Position numbers and translations under genes: made by a program. 64,000 bases of DNA from Lobosporangium transversale (Eukaryota > Mortierellomycota > Mortierellomycetes > Mortierellales > Mortierellaceae). The notes beneath the pieces were generated by a model. That model saw nothing but the letters and a program-made list of their open reading frames with translations, did no database searches and had not been told where the DNA came from. Positions within the stretch are counted from its first letter, which is position 1. Each line of letters opens with the position of its first letter. The DNA lies in the NCBI RefSeq assembly GCF_002105155.1, contig NW_019028980.1, forward strand, positions 1,674,001-1,738,000, given 5' to 3'. Below, piece after piece: positions 33,000 to 45,229 of this stretch.

Positions 33000-33922
33000 T
33001 TAGAATGCACTGCTGTTGTAAACCAAAGATGAGGCCCAATGAACGATATCTCTGACATTGTTCACTATATCGACAGCCTTCTGTCCAAAACCTCCTTTTC
33101 CGGCCTGATTTCCATCAATTTCTGGTGGGCCTGAATCACACAATCTTGAGTCAGCAGTGGGAGAATAAGAAGGTGAAGGTGTTGATGGACTTGTTGTTGT
33201 AGTAGTTGAATGTGCATCATTGAAAGCGTTACTGTTGCTGTTACTGTTGCTGATGGACTGTGGGTTCAAAAGGATGGGATCGATTTCGATATCCATCCCA
33301 TGCATATTCTCGGCTTTCAATCTGGTTGGATGGATCCTTAATATACTCCTTTGAGGATGTTTCGATGAAATCTTCATGAGGATGCCAGTATCATCTTCTT
33401 CTTCATCATTAGTACTAGTGTCATTTGCCATCTCATCATCCGACAAAGCTTCGGTATCGACTGATACACATTGCTCTACTGAGTCATTGAAACGGAGTTT
33501 TGGTTGACGATGTTGCTTGATCACCAATGATTCCTGGGCTTTTGAATTGGGCTCAATTTTGCGATCCAACTTGAGGTCCGACTGAACATGGAATAAGGTG
33601 TCTGCTTTGAAGAGTTCTGAAGCAGTCTTGTGTTTGAGTGCTGGTTTGAGGCCACCAAGTTTTTTTGTAGGAGAAGATGACTTTGGTATTTTTGTTCCCC
33701 CTGGTATCGTTTGAGCACCAAATCGAGCAAGATCGAATTCATCAATGTTGGCTTTATAGAGTGGGCCATATAGCCAGGTGGTGTCGCAATCCTTGAGCCT
33801 ATTTAACGATTCACAGCACAAAAGGAGAGGAAAAAGGAGATCAGCAAACATGACAAATCGGAACTTGAATGGCTTATTTCTTTTGAGGGAAGGAGAAGGA
33901 GAAGGAAGGAAAGAGAAGGGAG

Positions 33923-33960
<38 letters not shown>

Positions 33961-34365
33961 TGCTTACCAATTCAGTGTTCTCGGGTTGACAGTTTTGAGA
34001 TTATGACGCTGTTTAGCCCAGTTACGCCAGGAGGCGTTTTCAAGTCGCAGGCCATTGATAAGATCGTTTTTTTGTTTAGTCATGAACTTCCAAGAAGCAG
34101 CGATATCATCTTCATTGTTCCAGCCACTGCCAAGGTAATCAATGGCGAATGCAGGCTGAACTGTTGGAATGACACGACCGGCGTCAGAGTCATCGTGCAT
34201 ATGTGTTGTCTTTGCGGATGTGCCCTCTCGATGGATTGGGAGTCGAGAGGAAGAGGCAGTTGATGGTGTTGAAGTGGAGGTGTTTTTGGAATACTTGTTT
34301 CCTCTGCGAGAGCGTTCGCTCGTAACAGAAGAGCTTCTGTGGCGTCGACTTGAAGACGAAGTCAT
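33000..34365 (-). CDS. Reg1-like PP1 regulatory subunit (DUF1752)
   Basis: Two inferred exons, 33968-34365 and 33000-33798, 398 aa. A Ser/Arg-rich N-terminus precedes a DUF1752 (GATA-AreA-like) segment at about residues 88-120: AASWKFMTKQK, NGLRLENASWRNWAKQ. After the splice, CDTTWLYGPLY follows. At about 233-247, KLRFNDSVEQCVSVD matches the PP1-docking region of yeast Reg1/Reg2 (RVxF-type plus VEQCI). An acidic stretch (DDEMANDTSTNDEEEDD) and a C-terminal QKAVDIVNNVRDIVHWASSLVYN helix also fit this group. Reg1 targets PP1 (Glc7) to the Snf1 kinase in glucose repression. It is shorter than yeast Reg1. The intron contains a 34-base poly(A) run. Confidence 0.78.
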
Positions 34366-36177
34366 TTTTGAAAAGAAAGAGAGGAGGATTTCAGAGTAAG
34401 AATAAAAATATGAAAAGGACTGAACGACTGAAAGAATGAATGAGTGAGTGAGTGAATGAATGAATGACTGACTGAATGACTGAATGACTGAATGAATGAC
34501 TGAATGAATGAATGTGAGTCAGTAAATCGAAAGGAGAGAATGAAAGGTTAGGAATGAGAAAGACTGAAATATATATATGTAAAAAAAAAAAAGAGAGAGA
34601 GAAGAGAGCAAGAGCAAGAGCAAGAGAGGAGAGATAACGAACAAATGAACAAAAAAGGTGTAATCAGTAAACTAATTTTTTAATACTTTTTGTCCACACC
34701 AACCGAACATTTTGACATAAACGTCAAATCGGAATCCATCGTCTGCCGCCACTCCTTTTTTTTTCTTTTTATTTTTTTCTGCACCGATTGTCTGCTCTCT
34801 TCTGTCTGTTGTCTCTGATGGAAAAGAAAAAAAGACCGCAAACATGTGGCTTCGGATCTTGTAATCTCCCCTTTTTGACCTTTTATTTTATTTTTTTTCT
34901 TTTTGGACTGACCTGACCTGACTACATGAAGAGTACATTTGTGTATCCACACTGTGTCTCTGTCCATGCCTATGCTTTTTCATTGTTCACATTCCAACAA
35001 CTCCACTCATGTATTTACATGAATATCCATCACACACACACACACACTTTCAACTCATATCGCATATCGACTACGGCAACACATGCTGCGGCAACCCTCT
35101 CGTTTATTGCTGTGCCTCCTTTTTTTTTTCTTTTTTTTTTCTTCTTTTTTTTTTCCCCTCCCTTGTCTGCGCCACAAAACACAAAAAAGCATTTGCCACG
35201 TTTACTGCCTTGATCCAACTGTTTATTCAGGCGAATCATTAAATCAGCAAGAGCATTTTACTTTCATTGAATTGATACTTTTGTACTTTTGACAATGTGC
35301 GTATGCATATGAAGAACATGGTCTCATGTTTACAATCAATCTTCTTGAGAGTCTAGCCCACAAGAGGGGTGCGCAAACAAAAAATAGACATGGAAGGGGA
35401 TTAGTTAGTTAGTGAGAGAGGGGATATACATGATAGTGGGGAAGGAATAGTCCGAGCAACGACCTAGTCCCTTTTTTTCATGCAAAAGGGACCGAACCAA
35501 TGAGCTTTTTTTTATTATTATTCGAAAAAAAATATATCAATTGTGGCGGGAAAGAGTGGTTTTGAACACGACTATTTTGTCTTTCATGTGGTCCAAAAAG
35601 AGACAAATAAGATCAAGGACAATCAACCCATTTTGTTCCATAAAAATATACTATCATTATCATCATCATCATCATTGTTATTATTATTATTATTTAGAAG
35701 GAGAAGAAATAAGCTGAGAAAGGAAGCAATTTGCATGCTTATTTTTCCTATCAATTCACTCTCTCTTTGTCTTTGTCTTCAATGCCTCCTTTTTTTTTCT
35801 TTTTTTTTTTTTTTTTTTTTTGATGCAAGGTCAAGCGTTGACGAGCTTTTTTTTTTTTTTATTTTTTCCCTACTGAAATGAAGTGGTCCTGATGTTTGTT
35901 ATCTATTTGCTCTCATTGTTCGATTCCACGTGTCTCCTACCCTACCAAATACGGCCCATGGTTGCGGAGTAACAAGGAATAGGCATTTTTGGTGCTTTGG
36001 TGGAGAAATAAAATAAAACCGTTCCATCCGATTTCTTCCATTGCCACAAAAATAGAATCCAGAGTCTACAAGTCTATAGTCCATCGCCCATAGTTCATGA
36101 TCTATAGTCTGTGGCCTAGAAGTCTTTAGCGTCCTTACCCAAAATCAAAAATAACATGCCTTCGCGAGTCATCGTTT

Positions 36178-36214
<37 letters not shown>

Positions 36215-36494
36215 CCTTAACACTCCTGCATTAGTCATAGCCTACTTCTATGGATCCATTAACGTTATTGACATGTGTCGATCAAGCCTTGAAACTGTAA
36301 ACACATACATTATTAGCACTTCACCCAATGTTGCTTCCTTTCTGTTATTCAAAATTAGCACCTTGACTATGACAAATGCCTTTTTTATTTTCAGAATTAT
36401 GCATTTTTGCATTGTGCATTGTGCATAAAAAAGAAAAAGGGAAAAAGCATTCCAGGGAGATGTAAAAAACCCTTTTTTTAAATCTTTAATAAAT
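34366..36494. other. Intergenic with microsatellites
   Basis: Upstream region of the Reg1-like gene and 3' region of IleRS. Contains a GAATGA/CTGA tetranucleotide-type array at about 34435-34515, a CA repeat at 35030-35046, ATC/ATT repeats at 35650-35695 and a 36-base poly(T) at 36179-36214. No supported gene. Confidence 0.55.
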
Positions 36495-39400
36495 CTATTT
36501 CTCTAAAGATACAACACGGATACAACGAGCACAAAGCGTATCCTCTGTTGTAGATGTATAGGTCCAGCAGCGTGGACACTTGTGCAGTACGGCCTTGCGC
36601 ACTACAAGACGACATGATCCAGTGTTGGCTAGAACTACGTTTCTAGCAAAGGATTTTTCGTCGACATGAGTTGTTGCTGTCGCAAAAACGGGAGTCGTAG
36701 TTGTCTCATCACATGCACTTTCATTACCACTAAAAATGGTAACACCCGATGTGATGAAGATCCTTGCCAAATCGGCTGCATATGTTTTGACTATATGACC
36801 TAGTACATCTTCTTGCTGTTGCTGCGATTGTTCTTGCTGTTGCTCTTGCTGCTCCGCCTTAGTATCCTCTGCAGCAGGCAACCAAATCTCAACGATGGCC
36901 TCCAATGAAGGCCCGATCATTCTAGCAACTCGAGCCCGCTCAAGCAACCGATTGACCTCAACACGAAGCTGTTTCACCACCCGGAACTCTTCACGAAGTG
37001 TAGTATTGCTCCATGATTCTGGAGCTTCTAACCAGCCAACACGGAACACACTAGGTTGAGGATTGGTAAAACAACCACGATAATGCTCATAGACTTCTTC
37101 AGCAAAATAGGGTGCTAGTGGAGCAATGCTTTTTATGAAAGCAGTCAAGGTCTTTTTTTTAAAAAAAAAAAAAAAAAAAAAAACTGATTGAGTATTTCAG
37201 TTCATTACAGCCACAAGAAACAAAAACTATTTGAAAACGGCAGTAGGCTAAGAACTTACATGGAAGAGCACTGTCTGAACTGCACGGCGCTTCAAACTGT
37301 TTTCCGCCTCTGAGTACAAAGTATCTTTGACGATGTCCAAATAAAAAGATGAAAGGATTGTGCTACTAAAGTATTGCAGCTGACCATACACTACAAGGTC
37401 AATTAACAAAATAAAAACTACATGTCAGGCCCTGCGAACTACTCAATACATTGTAATTTTATTTTTATAAAAAAAAATAAAATAAAATAAATAAAAACTC
37501 TCTCTCTCTCTCTCTCTCTGCTTCTCTTACCTTTGTTGAACATGTACTCATCATAACCAGCATTAACGTTCTTACAGAAATGATAGACCTCCGAAAGCAT
37601 GAACTTGTCAAGACGACTCAGATCCTCATAGCCTACAGCCTCCGATTCGTTGAAACCATTAAGGTTCCCAAGCATAAACCGAGCTGTGGACCGGAACTTG
37701 CGCACAGCTCCAGCAACTTGGTTCAAAATGGATTTTCCTATGGCGATATCCCTTGTATATTCAGATGAGGCTGCCCACAAGCGCAGTAGATCTGTTCCAT
37801 AGGCTGGATCCTTCTCCAGATCCTTGCCACCCTTAATAATCATGGCTGGATCCACTGTATTTCCAAGAGACTTTCCTTGCTTTACACCATTCTCATCCAG
37901 CAAAAATCCGTGTGTGATCAGAGTTCCATAAGGGGCCTTGCCTGTCAATGCCACTGAGGTCAAAAGAGATGATTGGAACCATCCATGGTGCTGATCAGTG
38001 CCTTCACAGTACACATCCGCCACAAAAGGAAGATGTTGACGTGACGCCATTTCCTCAATCATGGTCCAGCTCGTACCACTGTCGAACCAGACATCCATGG
38101 TATCATTCCCTCGACAATACTTCTTTCCATTGTTCCTGTACTCGGGTGCAAGCAACTCTTCAGTGGTCATATTCCACCAAGCATCTGTCCCATGTTCCTT
38201 GACAATATCGATCACATGCTGTACTGATACCCTCGTCAACAAAGGCACATCTGTCTCGTCCTCATAAAACACTGGAATAGGAACACCCCAAGAACGCTGA
38301 CGAGAGATGCACCAATCCGAGCGGGAGCGCACAAAGCCCTCGAGGCGACGCCTTGCTCTCTCTGGTATAATATGAACGCTCTTGATCGCCCTCAGTGCAT
38401 CCTCCTTGAATGAACTAACATTAACAAACCACTGAGAGGCAGCACGAAGGATAACTGGCTTATTGGTGCGCCAATCATACGGATATTTGTGTACGTAAGC
38501 TTGCTCATAGATTAATCTGCCTTTAGCCATTAGGAGCTTCAAAACTTTAGTAGTCCCCTCCGTCTGAACATCAAGCCCCTCCAGTTCTGGACCCGCCTCT
38601 GCAGTAAATTTCCCTACGTTGTTAACAGGAGAAAAAGGTTCGATCCCTAAAGGAAAGCAGGCTCTATAATCATCCATGCTATGACCCGGTGCAACATGGA
38701 CTAGACCGGATCCAGTGTCAGATGCAACATAGTTTGCAGCAATAAAAGATAATGTTTCATTTGTCAGAGGGTGATGATATCGAGTCCCAACGAGTTCCTC
38801 GCCATTGACTTGACCGAGACACTCCAGATTATTACTATTGCTGTTGTTATTATTATTAACATCGCCGTCCTTGGAAGCAAAACATTTCTCCATTTCCTCC
38901 ATGCGATCAGTGGCGGCCAGGTAGACGAGATTATCATTAGCATTGGATGATTTGTTGTTCCTGAACACTGTGTACTTTGCTTTGGGATGAACAGCAATAC
39001 ATCTGTTGGCCACCAATGTCCAGGGGGCTATTGTCCATACTACAGCCTGTAATGACGTTGATAATGGTAATGTAACTGCGAGTGCTGGAGCTATAAAGGA
39101 GTCCCAAAGTCAAGGAATGAGCACATAATTTTTTGAGGAAAAAAAAAAAAGAAAAATCATTGCATGAATTTGTCAAAGATATTCGTCATATATATATAAA
39201 AAAAGAAAAAGAAAAAAAGAATCTTCTTTTCTTACAAGGCTGAACGATATGGAAAGCAACCCAAACAGATTGACTTTGATGATTCTCCTTAATAATGAGT
39301 TCCAATTCAGCGAGCGCAGTTTTGGTAGAAGGTGCCCAATAGACAGGTTTGTAAGCACGATAAATAAGACCCTTCTTCATCATCTCCAAGAAAACAGTGA

Positions 39401-39687
39401 GTTGACGAGCCTCATAATCCTTGTCCATAGTCTTGTAACCATTCTCCCAATCGCCTATTACTGCATAGGTTGCGAACTCAGTTTGTTGTTCATTCACTGC
39501 ATATTGAGCTGTTGCTTGAGCCGCCTTACGAATCTGATTAGGACTCAGGTTGGATAGGTTTTTGACTTTGAGTCCTGCCAAAGCCTTTAATTCAATAGGT
39601 AATCCATGACAATCCCAACCAGGGCGGAAGCTAGGAAAGGAATAAATAAAATAAAATAAAAAAGACAACTGTTAGTCATGTCCATAA

Positions 39688-39725
<38 letters not shown>

Positions 39726-40049
39726 CACTTACTCGACTTTAATCCCCTTCATGACTCGCTGACGATTAATAAAATCTTTAATCATTTTGTTGAGAGCATG
39801 GCCAAGGTGAGGACGACCATTAGCATAAGGGGGACCATCATGGAGGACGAACAAGTCTCCACTCGAGTTATTATGTTCACGTTGCCAAGAATAGAGATCG
39901 GTTGTGCATCGTTGGCGGAACAAATGCTCACGAAGAGCAGGATCAGCCCGAAGAGGGAAGTTTGTTACGGGCAACAATAATGTGGAGACATATCTCTGAT
40001 CAGATTTTTTTTCCTTCTTGATGATCTTGTTCTTCTTGGGGATAGACAT
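36495..40049 (-). CDS. ISM1: Mitochondrial isoleucyl-tRNA synthetase
   Basis: Five inferred exons: 39733-40049, 39236-39630, 37531-39090, 37260-37390, 36495-37151, joining in frame to about 1019 aa. It attaches isoleucine to tRNA-Ile. Class I signatures: PYANGRPHLGHALNK (HIGH = HLGH, residues 81-84), GWDCHGLPIE, the WTIAPWTLVAN editing-domain entry, MDVWFDSGTSW, and KQGKSLGN (KMSKS equivalent, about 641-645). The C-terminal KCPRCW...LCARC zinc knuckle is typical of bacterial-type IleRS, as in yeast Ism1 (about 1000 aa), so the product is mitochondrial rather than cytosolic. The N-terminus is Lys-rich and probably acts in import. An Asn-rich insert (DVNNNNNSNSNN) sits near the editing domain. 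Introns are rich in poly(A)/(T). Confidence 0.9.
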
Positions 40050-40080
40050 TGTGAAATATTAAAAGAAAAAAGATAAGAAG

Positions 40081-40116
<36 letters not shown>

Positions 40117-41579
40117 GAAATGTCTTTTGAATAACAATCTTTTTATACGATAGCAATCGTAGAGATCGCCTTTTTTTTTTTTCTTCTTTATATATAAGAG
40201 TGAGAGTGTGTGTGTGTATGTGTATGTTGATAATGTTGGTATGTTGGCTTGTTGGCTTGTTGGTATGTCGGTCTGTGTTTCAGTGGGTTGAAAACAGAAA
40301 TGCAAAGTTTGCGCTCAAGTTCATTTATTTGGCTCACAACTCTTTTTTTGTAATGTCGTCAATATGATTTAATTTTTGTGATGACTGTGCATTGATCCTT
40401 TAGCATATGGGGTACACGTACTTTATTTTTTATTTTTATTTTTTACTCCCCCTCCCCCAACTGGGGGAGATTGGCTACCATGAAGGTGCTACTGGAGCAA
40501 TGTCTGGTTACTCTTCAGGAGAAACTTGTCTTCCTGTATCTAAAATCCACTCCCTTTCTCCTGCTGCTTCTTGATCTAAGAGACAGATCTTGTCTTAAGA
40601 TTTAAATCTTCTCTGCCAGTCTAAACCATTCTGTGTTAGCCTCATCATGATCCCTGCATCCAAGCATACCACGCATAACCTTGTGAGCTAGTGTAACCTT
40701 CCATCCACAATATATAAATATATATACAGTATATCGTTGTGTTGGAATCCCGTAAGCTTTATTGGTCGTAAAAAAAACCAATGGTCCTACACCAATTTCC
40801 TTTTTGATTTAACCCTTACCCAATTATGAGTTTTCTTCATAATTGACCAAAAGCCAAACCAAATACCGTTTCAGTACAAAGTCCCGAGTGATCTTTCAAT
40901 CAATTACAGTCCAACATGATTTTTATGAACAAATTCATAATGAAAAGTGTTCATAAAAATGAATGAATTTGATCTTCACAAAAGGTGTGAAAATTAAGGC
41001 ACACATGACACAAAAAAGTTTATGCTAATATATCTTCCGTCCTGGTCAAGCATTCGTATGCATTATCCCTCTTGAAAGAGAGAGCAAAGGAAGAGCAGTC
41101 TTCATTTTTTTTTAATTCGTGCTTTACCTCACCCGAGAATGACTGGCGTCTTTTGTAAGCATTCTTTTTGTTCATGATGTTAACTGCTGAATGAAGAACG
41201 AAAGACGTTTTTCTTTTATAATGTGCGTCAATACATGAGCGTTTTAAATACATTTTTTGTGAAGGTCAATTCATAAAAACACTTCTACATCCCAAATCGC
41301 TTCCTCTATAATACAAATCTTTTTTCTATTTTTTTTTATTTTTGAAAGACATACTCTTGGCCTAAAGCCTCCATGCTTTTTTGCGAAATGGATCCTCTCT
41401 TGCCTATTTCTCCCTTCAGTCATACTTTCCGCACACACTCTCTTACAAAGGCCTGTCTAACCTGCCTCATCAAACGGGAAGAGATGTGGAAATGACTCTT
41501 TCGTGTGTTTTATGCCAAGCATTAGTTGTGAATAATCTGAAACTCTATTTTTTTTTTTTTTTTTTTGCATCTTCATTAA
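40050..41579. other. Intergenic region upstream of IleRS
   Basis: Holds a poly(A) tract (40080-40108), a GT-rich microsatellite near 40200-40225, and an imperfect inverted repeat between about 40918-40985 and 41250-41280. No supported gene. Confidence 0.5.
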
Positions 41580-41658
41580 AAAAAACGGCCTCAAGCAAGC
41601 TCAGGCCTCTTCGCACTACAGCTGTTTATTCGTCCGTTAGCTGTGCTTACTTTTTCTT

Positions 41659-41667
41659 GTATTTTGC
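41659..41667. repeat. 9-bp target duplication of the MITE, left
   Basis: GTATTTTGC, repeated exactly at 41747-41755. Confidence 0.88.
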
Positions 41668-41746
41668 TAGGCTCGTAACCAGCCTGAGAAAAAAATATTC
41701 GTCGTCACAACGTCGGCGGCTTTGCCTCAGGCTGGTTACGAGCCTA
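41668..41746. mobile_element. 79-bp MITE related to the 5.6-kb TIR element
   Basis: The 21-bp perfect inverted termini begin TAGGCTCGTAACCAGCCTGA and differ from the ends of the 9796-15378 element by one base in the first 20. It is flanked by an exact 9-bp direct repeat, the same length as for the large element. The 37-bp interior is unrelated to the large element's coding part. The equivalent position in units 2-4 lacks it, giving an empty-site comparison. Confidence 0.88.
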
Positions 41747-41755
41747 GTATTTTGC
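41747..41755. repeat. 9-bp target duplication of the MITE, right
   Basis: GTATTTTGC, identical to 41659-41667. Confidence 0.88.
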
Positions 41756-42075
41756 TTTTTGATTTTTGCTTGGTTATATACGAGATACAGGGGAGAGAAG
41801 AAAGTGGAGCGAAGGGGAAGAATGAGTACGCCACTGTTTTTTCTAATAAATGCTTTGCCACAACCTTCAATCCTCCCATCACCTTGTCACCTCCTCATAC
41901 AATCTCACGATTCATTCCCAAAGGGTCTGGTAGAGAAAACCTTCTGGAATTTCACCTCGTATGATGCAAGGGAGAAGAAAGAAAGAAATCAACTGTAGCA
42001 GATTTGAATGAAATAACCATCCTTATTCCCTGTCAAAATAGGTAACAACAATCACCGCAAAAGCCCCAAACAGAG

Positions 42076-43080
42076 ATGGATGCTCTATTCGGAAACCAAG
42101 ATCGTGCAGCTTCTTCAACAGAAGCTGAGCATCATTCTGAGGTTATTCCAAGTTACGAAACTGCGATTTCGACAAGACCAACTGCTGACCAGCTTGCAGA
42201 GCTAATGGAGATGTCGCTTGGTGGAGAGGCTCAGACAGGAGATAACACTGCTGGGAGCGGTTTAGCCTACATGAATCCCAAGGACGAAGGATGTTCACCA
42301 GATTATTCGAAGGCGTTTGACTGGTATCTCAAGGCAGCCAACCAAGGAAACGCCATTGCTCAGAATAATATAGGTTACATGTACTATGATGGTATAGGAA
42401 CTACACAGAGCTATGATAAAGCCTTCGTCTGGTACCAGAAGGCGGCCGGAAATAATAATGTTGGCGCTCAGAGTATGCTAGGCTACATGTACTACCATGG
42501 CATAGGAACTGGTGCGAACAGTCGACAAGCCTTTTATTGGTATTCCGAGGCAGCTAAACAAGGGAATCCTACCGCTCAAAATAATCTAGGCTACATGTAC
42601 TCTCATGGCCAAGGGACTGTACAGGACTATTATAAAGCTGCCGAGTGGTATAGAAAAGCAGCCGACCAAGGGGATGTCACTGGTCAGAGCAACTTGGGTT
42701 ACTTGTACCTTGAGGGCAAAGGGGTTATAAAGGATTTCTCGGGAGCCCTCAAGTGGCTCCCCAAGGCAGCCGAACAAGGAAATGTCGCTGCCCAGATCAA
42801 TCTAGGATACATGTACGAACATGGTAAAGGAACTCCACAGGACTATTTAAAAGCAATCGAGTGGTATCGAAAGGCAGCCGACCAAGGAAATGCCATCGCT
42901 CAGACTAACCTGGGCAATTTATACTATCAGGGCAAAGGAGGTCCAAAGGATTATTCGAAAGCTTTTGCTTGGTATCTCAAGGCAGCAAATCAAGGAAATG
43001 CTGATGCTCAGCTTGCCCTTGGTTCTATGTATCGAGATGGGAAGGGTATCCCTAAAGATCATGATAAAGCAAACCAATAA
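42076..43080 (+). CDS. Sel1-repeat protein, N-terminally truncated (unit 1)
   Basis: Open frame of 334 aa starting MDALFGNQD, which in the intact paralogue lies inside the linker. About seven to eight Sel1 repeats follow without interruption (LGYMYSHGQGTVQDYYKAAEWYRKAADQG and similar), ending DGKGIPKDHDKANQ. The N-terminal module is missing upstream. It may still be expressed as a bare repeat solenoid, or it may be a pseudogene with an intact 3' part. Opposite strand to the 28-31 kb members. Confidence 0.6.
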   Translation: MDALFGNQDRAASSTEAEHHSEVIPSYETAISTRPTADQLAELMEMSLGGEAQTGDNTAGSGLAYMNPKDEGCSPDYSKAFDWYLKAANQGNAIAQNNIGYMYYDGIGTTQSYDKAFVWYQKAAGNNNVGAQSMLGYMYYHGIGTGANSRQAFYWYSEAAKQGNPTAQNNLGYMYSHGQGTVQDYYKAAEWYRKAADQGDVTGQSNLGYLYLEGKGVIKDFSGALKWLPKAAEQGNVAAQINLGYMYEHGKGTPQDYLKAIEWYRKAADQGNAIAQTNLGNLYYQGKGGPKDYSKAFAWYLKAANQGNADAQLALGSMYRDGKGIPKDHDKANQ

Positions 43081-45229
43081 TGCCTATGCCATGCAAAAGA
43101 TGAGCCTATCCGAGTGCTCAGTGTTCTTTTCTGTTTTTTTTTTTTTTTTTTTTTTTTTAATCTAAAATGCTGCTCAGTACGACACTTTTATATATATGTA
43201 TATATATATATTAAATGATAATGACGATTATTGATATTCAATATCGTTCACTTGTCTTGATGATCAATAATGATCATAAAAATCCATCCAGGTCAGGTTA
43301 TTTTTTCCCTGCCATCCTGTCATTTCTGCACGATTTGGATATATACGTATATGATCTACAAACATTCATTGTTAGGGTGATAAAATAATAATAATAATAA
43401 TAAAAGTAAATAATTGTGCGTAGACTGTGACAACGGCATTGCTTCTTGAGTATTAGTTACATTTCAACGAATTGAGCGCTAGATTACAAATAAGGAGTCA
43501 TCTGGAAGAACTGTTGGTAACTGTTTTAGGCTAGAGATTCCCTTTCTTCATTCTCTTCAAGGTAAAAAATAAAAGCGGTATTTTAGTGAACCAGCTCCCT
43601 CCTTAGTGTAGAAGCCGGCGCTGTATGCTTAATACATATTGCCGTCAATGAATGTCGCATGATCGTTTGACTGCAAGGGCTTGGGCGAGCAATTAAGAAG
43701 AGGATAAAATATAACGAAGTTGCCGGTTGCTGTAGAAAAAAAAAAAAAAAAAAAAAGTGAACCTCCCGTCGTGTGTCAACACCAGAATTACGGCTCAACG
43801 CTTTTTTTATCTATGGCTTTAATGGTCCTTTCAAACACAGGACATTAACTCCGTGAATATTTTGTTCTTTCGGTTCGGTGAATGTTAACTTATCGTTTTA
43901 CTGTTGCGATAATGTACTCATAATTGCATGCCTCAGGTGCCCTCAAGCTCCTCTAAGGCCAGTTTTTAGTTGAGAGGATGCCAAGACCGCATACCTCCAT
44001 CGTTTTTAGGACTACATGTGCTGTGTACGGTGCATCGGATGGCTGTATAGGCTAATAAGTGTATTAAAACCTTCGTGCTTGTATTTCGTGGCTCCACTTT
44101 CCATTTGGTCTTTTTTTTGCATCTGCAGAACCTCATTCCCTAGATACAGGACCTAGCCGTGGATAAAATGCCAATATGGAGTGCTGGAGTCGGCCACTTC
44201 TTCAATAAAAACCCCTTTAACGATATATTATTCGTTTACCTAATTTAAGCCATACTTTCTGAACCTTGCGATGGTGATGATGGCACATGGTTGCCCAAGG
44301 ATCATAATCAGTAGGAATCACCCGTTCGACTTATAGCCTTGGTCATTCCAGGTAAAGGAATGGCTTCCTATTCAGATGATGCCCGACACCCCAAAGCCTA
44401 TAGCTGCCTTTCAGCTCCTTCTTCCCTATTGGATCGCATAGGCACGCCAATCTGTTTTACTATGACGCCTTCGCCTCCAGAAAACAGAACTCGGGCCTTT
44501 AGTTCAACAGTACCTGCGGGCCCTAGTGGTTGCTTCTGTACATTCCAAGTCATTTTTTATAAGCTCTACTATGACCATGATTCCAAGTATAACCTTGCAA
44601 GCCAGTATTACTTACTTATAGATCCAGCGCACCATGATAAGAGTTTGAAACCATTTGGTCATGATGACAGACTTTCCATGGCCCTCTGTCAAAGCTTCCT
44701 GTCATTTCGGCCATGGCTTCGTTGAGTGGTCTCCCCTACATCCGCTTCCTTAGCATTGCTCGCTGTATTATAATGGCTGGTGGTGAGCTAAAACTGCACG
44801 GCATGGTAACTTTTAGCGGTAACTATCAAGATTATACCTTCGAAGATATCGCATCTCTGGTATAAACTTGTGGATGACCTGAAGCGGTGAGACCTTATTT
44901 GTTTCTCCTCTTATCCCTTCATGTCTAAAAAACGTCGATTCATGTTCTCCAAGCTCGCCAAGACCCTTTTTTCACCACAGTTGTTTATTCGTCCATTAGC
45001 TGCGGTTGCTTGCTTGCTTGCTTTGTGCTTGCTTTCTTTGTGCTTGCTTGCTTTGTGCTTGCTTTGTTTGCTTAGTTTTCTTGATTTGTCTCGGAATAGC
45101 GCATACGAGGGAAAAGGGGAGAGAGACGAAATGAAGTCCGAAGGACTCGACCATACTTTCCAATAAATGAGCTTTGCTAAGACCACAGCTCTCCCTCTTC
45201 TTTCTTCTGCTGTCGACATATTCCATACA
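43081..45229. other. Unit 2 upstream region with relic of an unknown gene
   Basis: 43140-43158 is a poly(T) run; 43740-43757 is poly(A). From about 43,900 the sequence aligns with 47,350-48,600, and in part with 50,580-51,130. A 128-codon frame at 44339-44725 and the adjoining 44712-44880 (LPYIRFLSIARCII-like, shared with unit 3) suggest a decayed protein gene that was duplicated with the Sel1 genes. I do not recognise the family. Confidence 0.5.

Larger units (their letters stand above)
41580..42075 (+). pseudogene. Remnant of the 5' part of Sel1 unit 1
   Basis: The segment GCTGTTTATTCGTCCGTTAG is shared with the upstream regions of the other three plus-strand units. The exon-1 module is reduced to a few shared bases near 41940, and the linker just before 42076 is out of frame relative to units 2 and 3. 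The 79-bp MITE is inserted here. Confidence 0.55.

Noticed and set aside
34435-34515. Tandem GAATGA/CTGA array as a functional repeat
   Set aside because: Looks like an ordinary microsatellite with no sign of structure or function beyond slippage.
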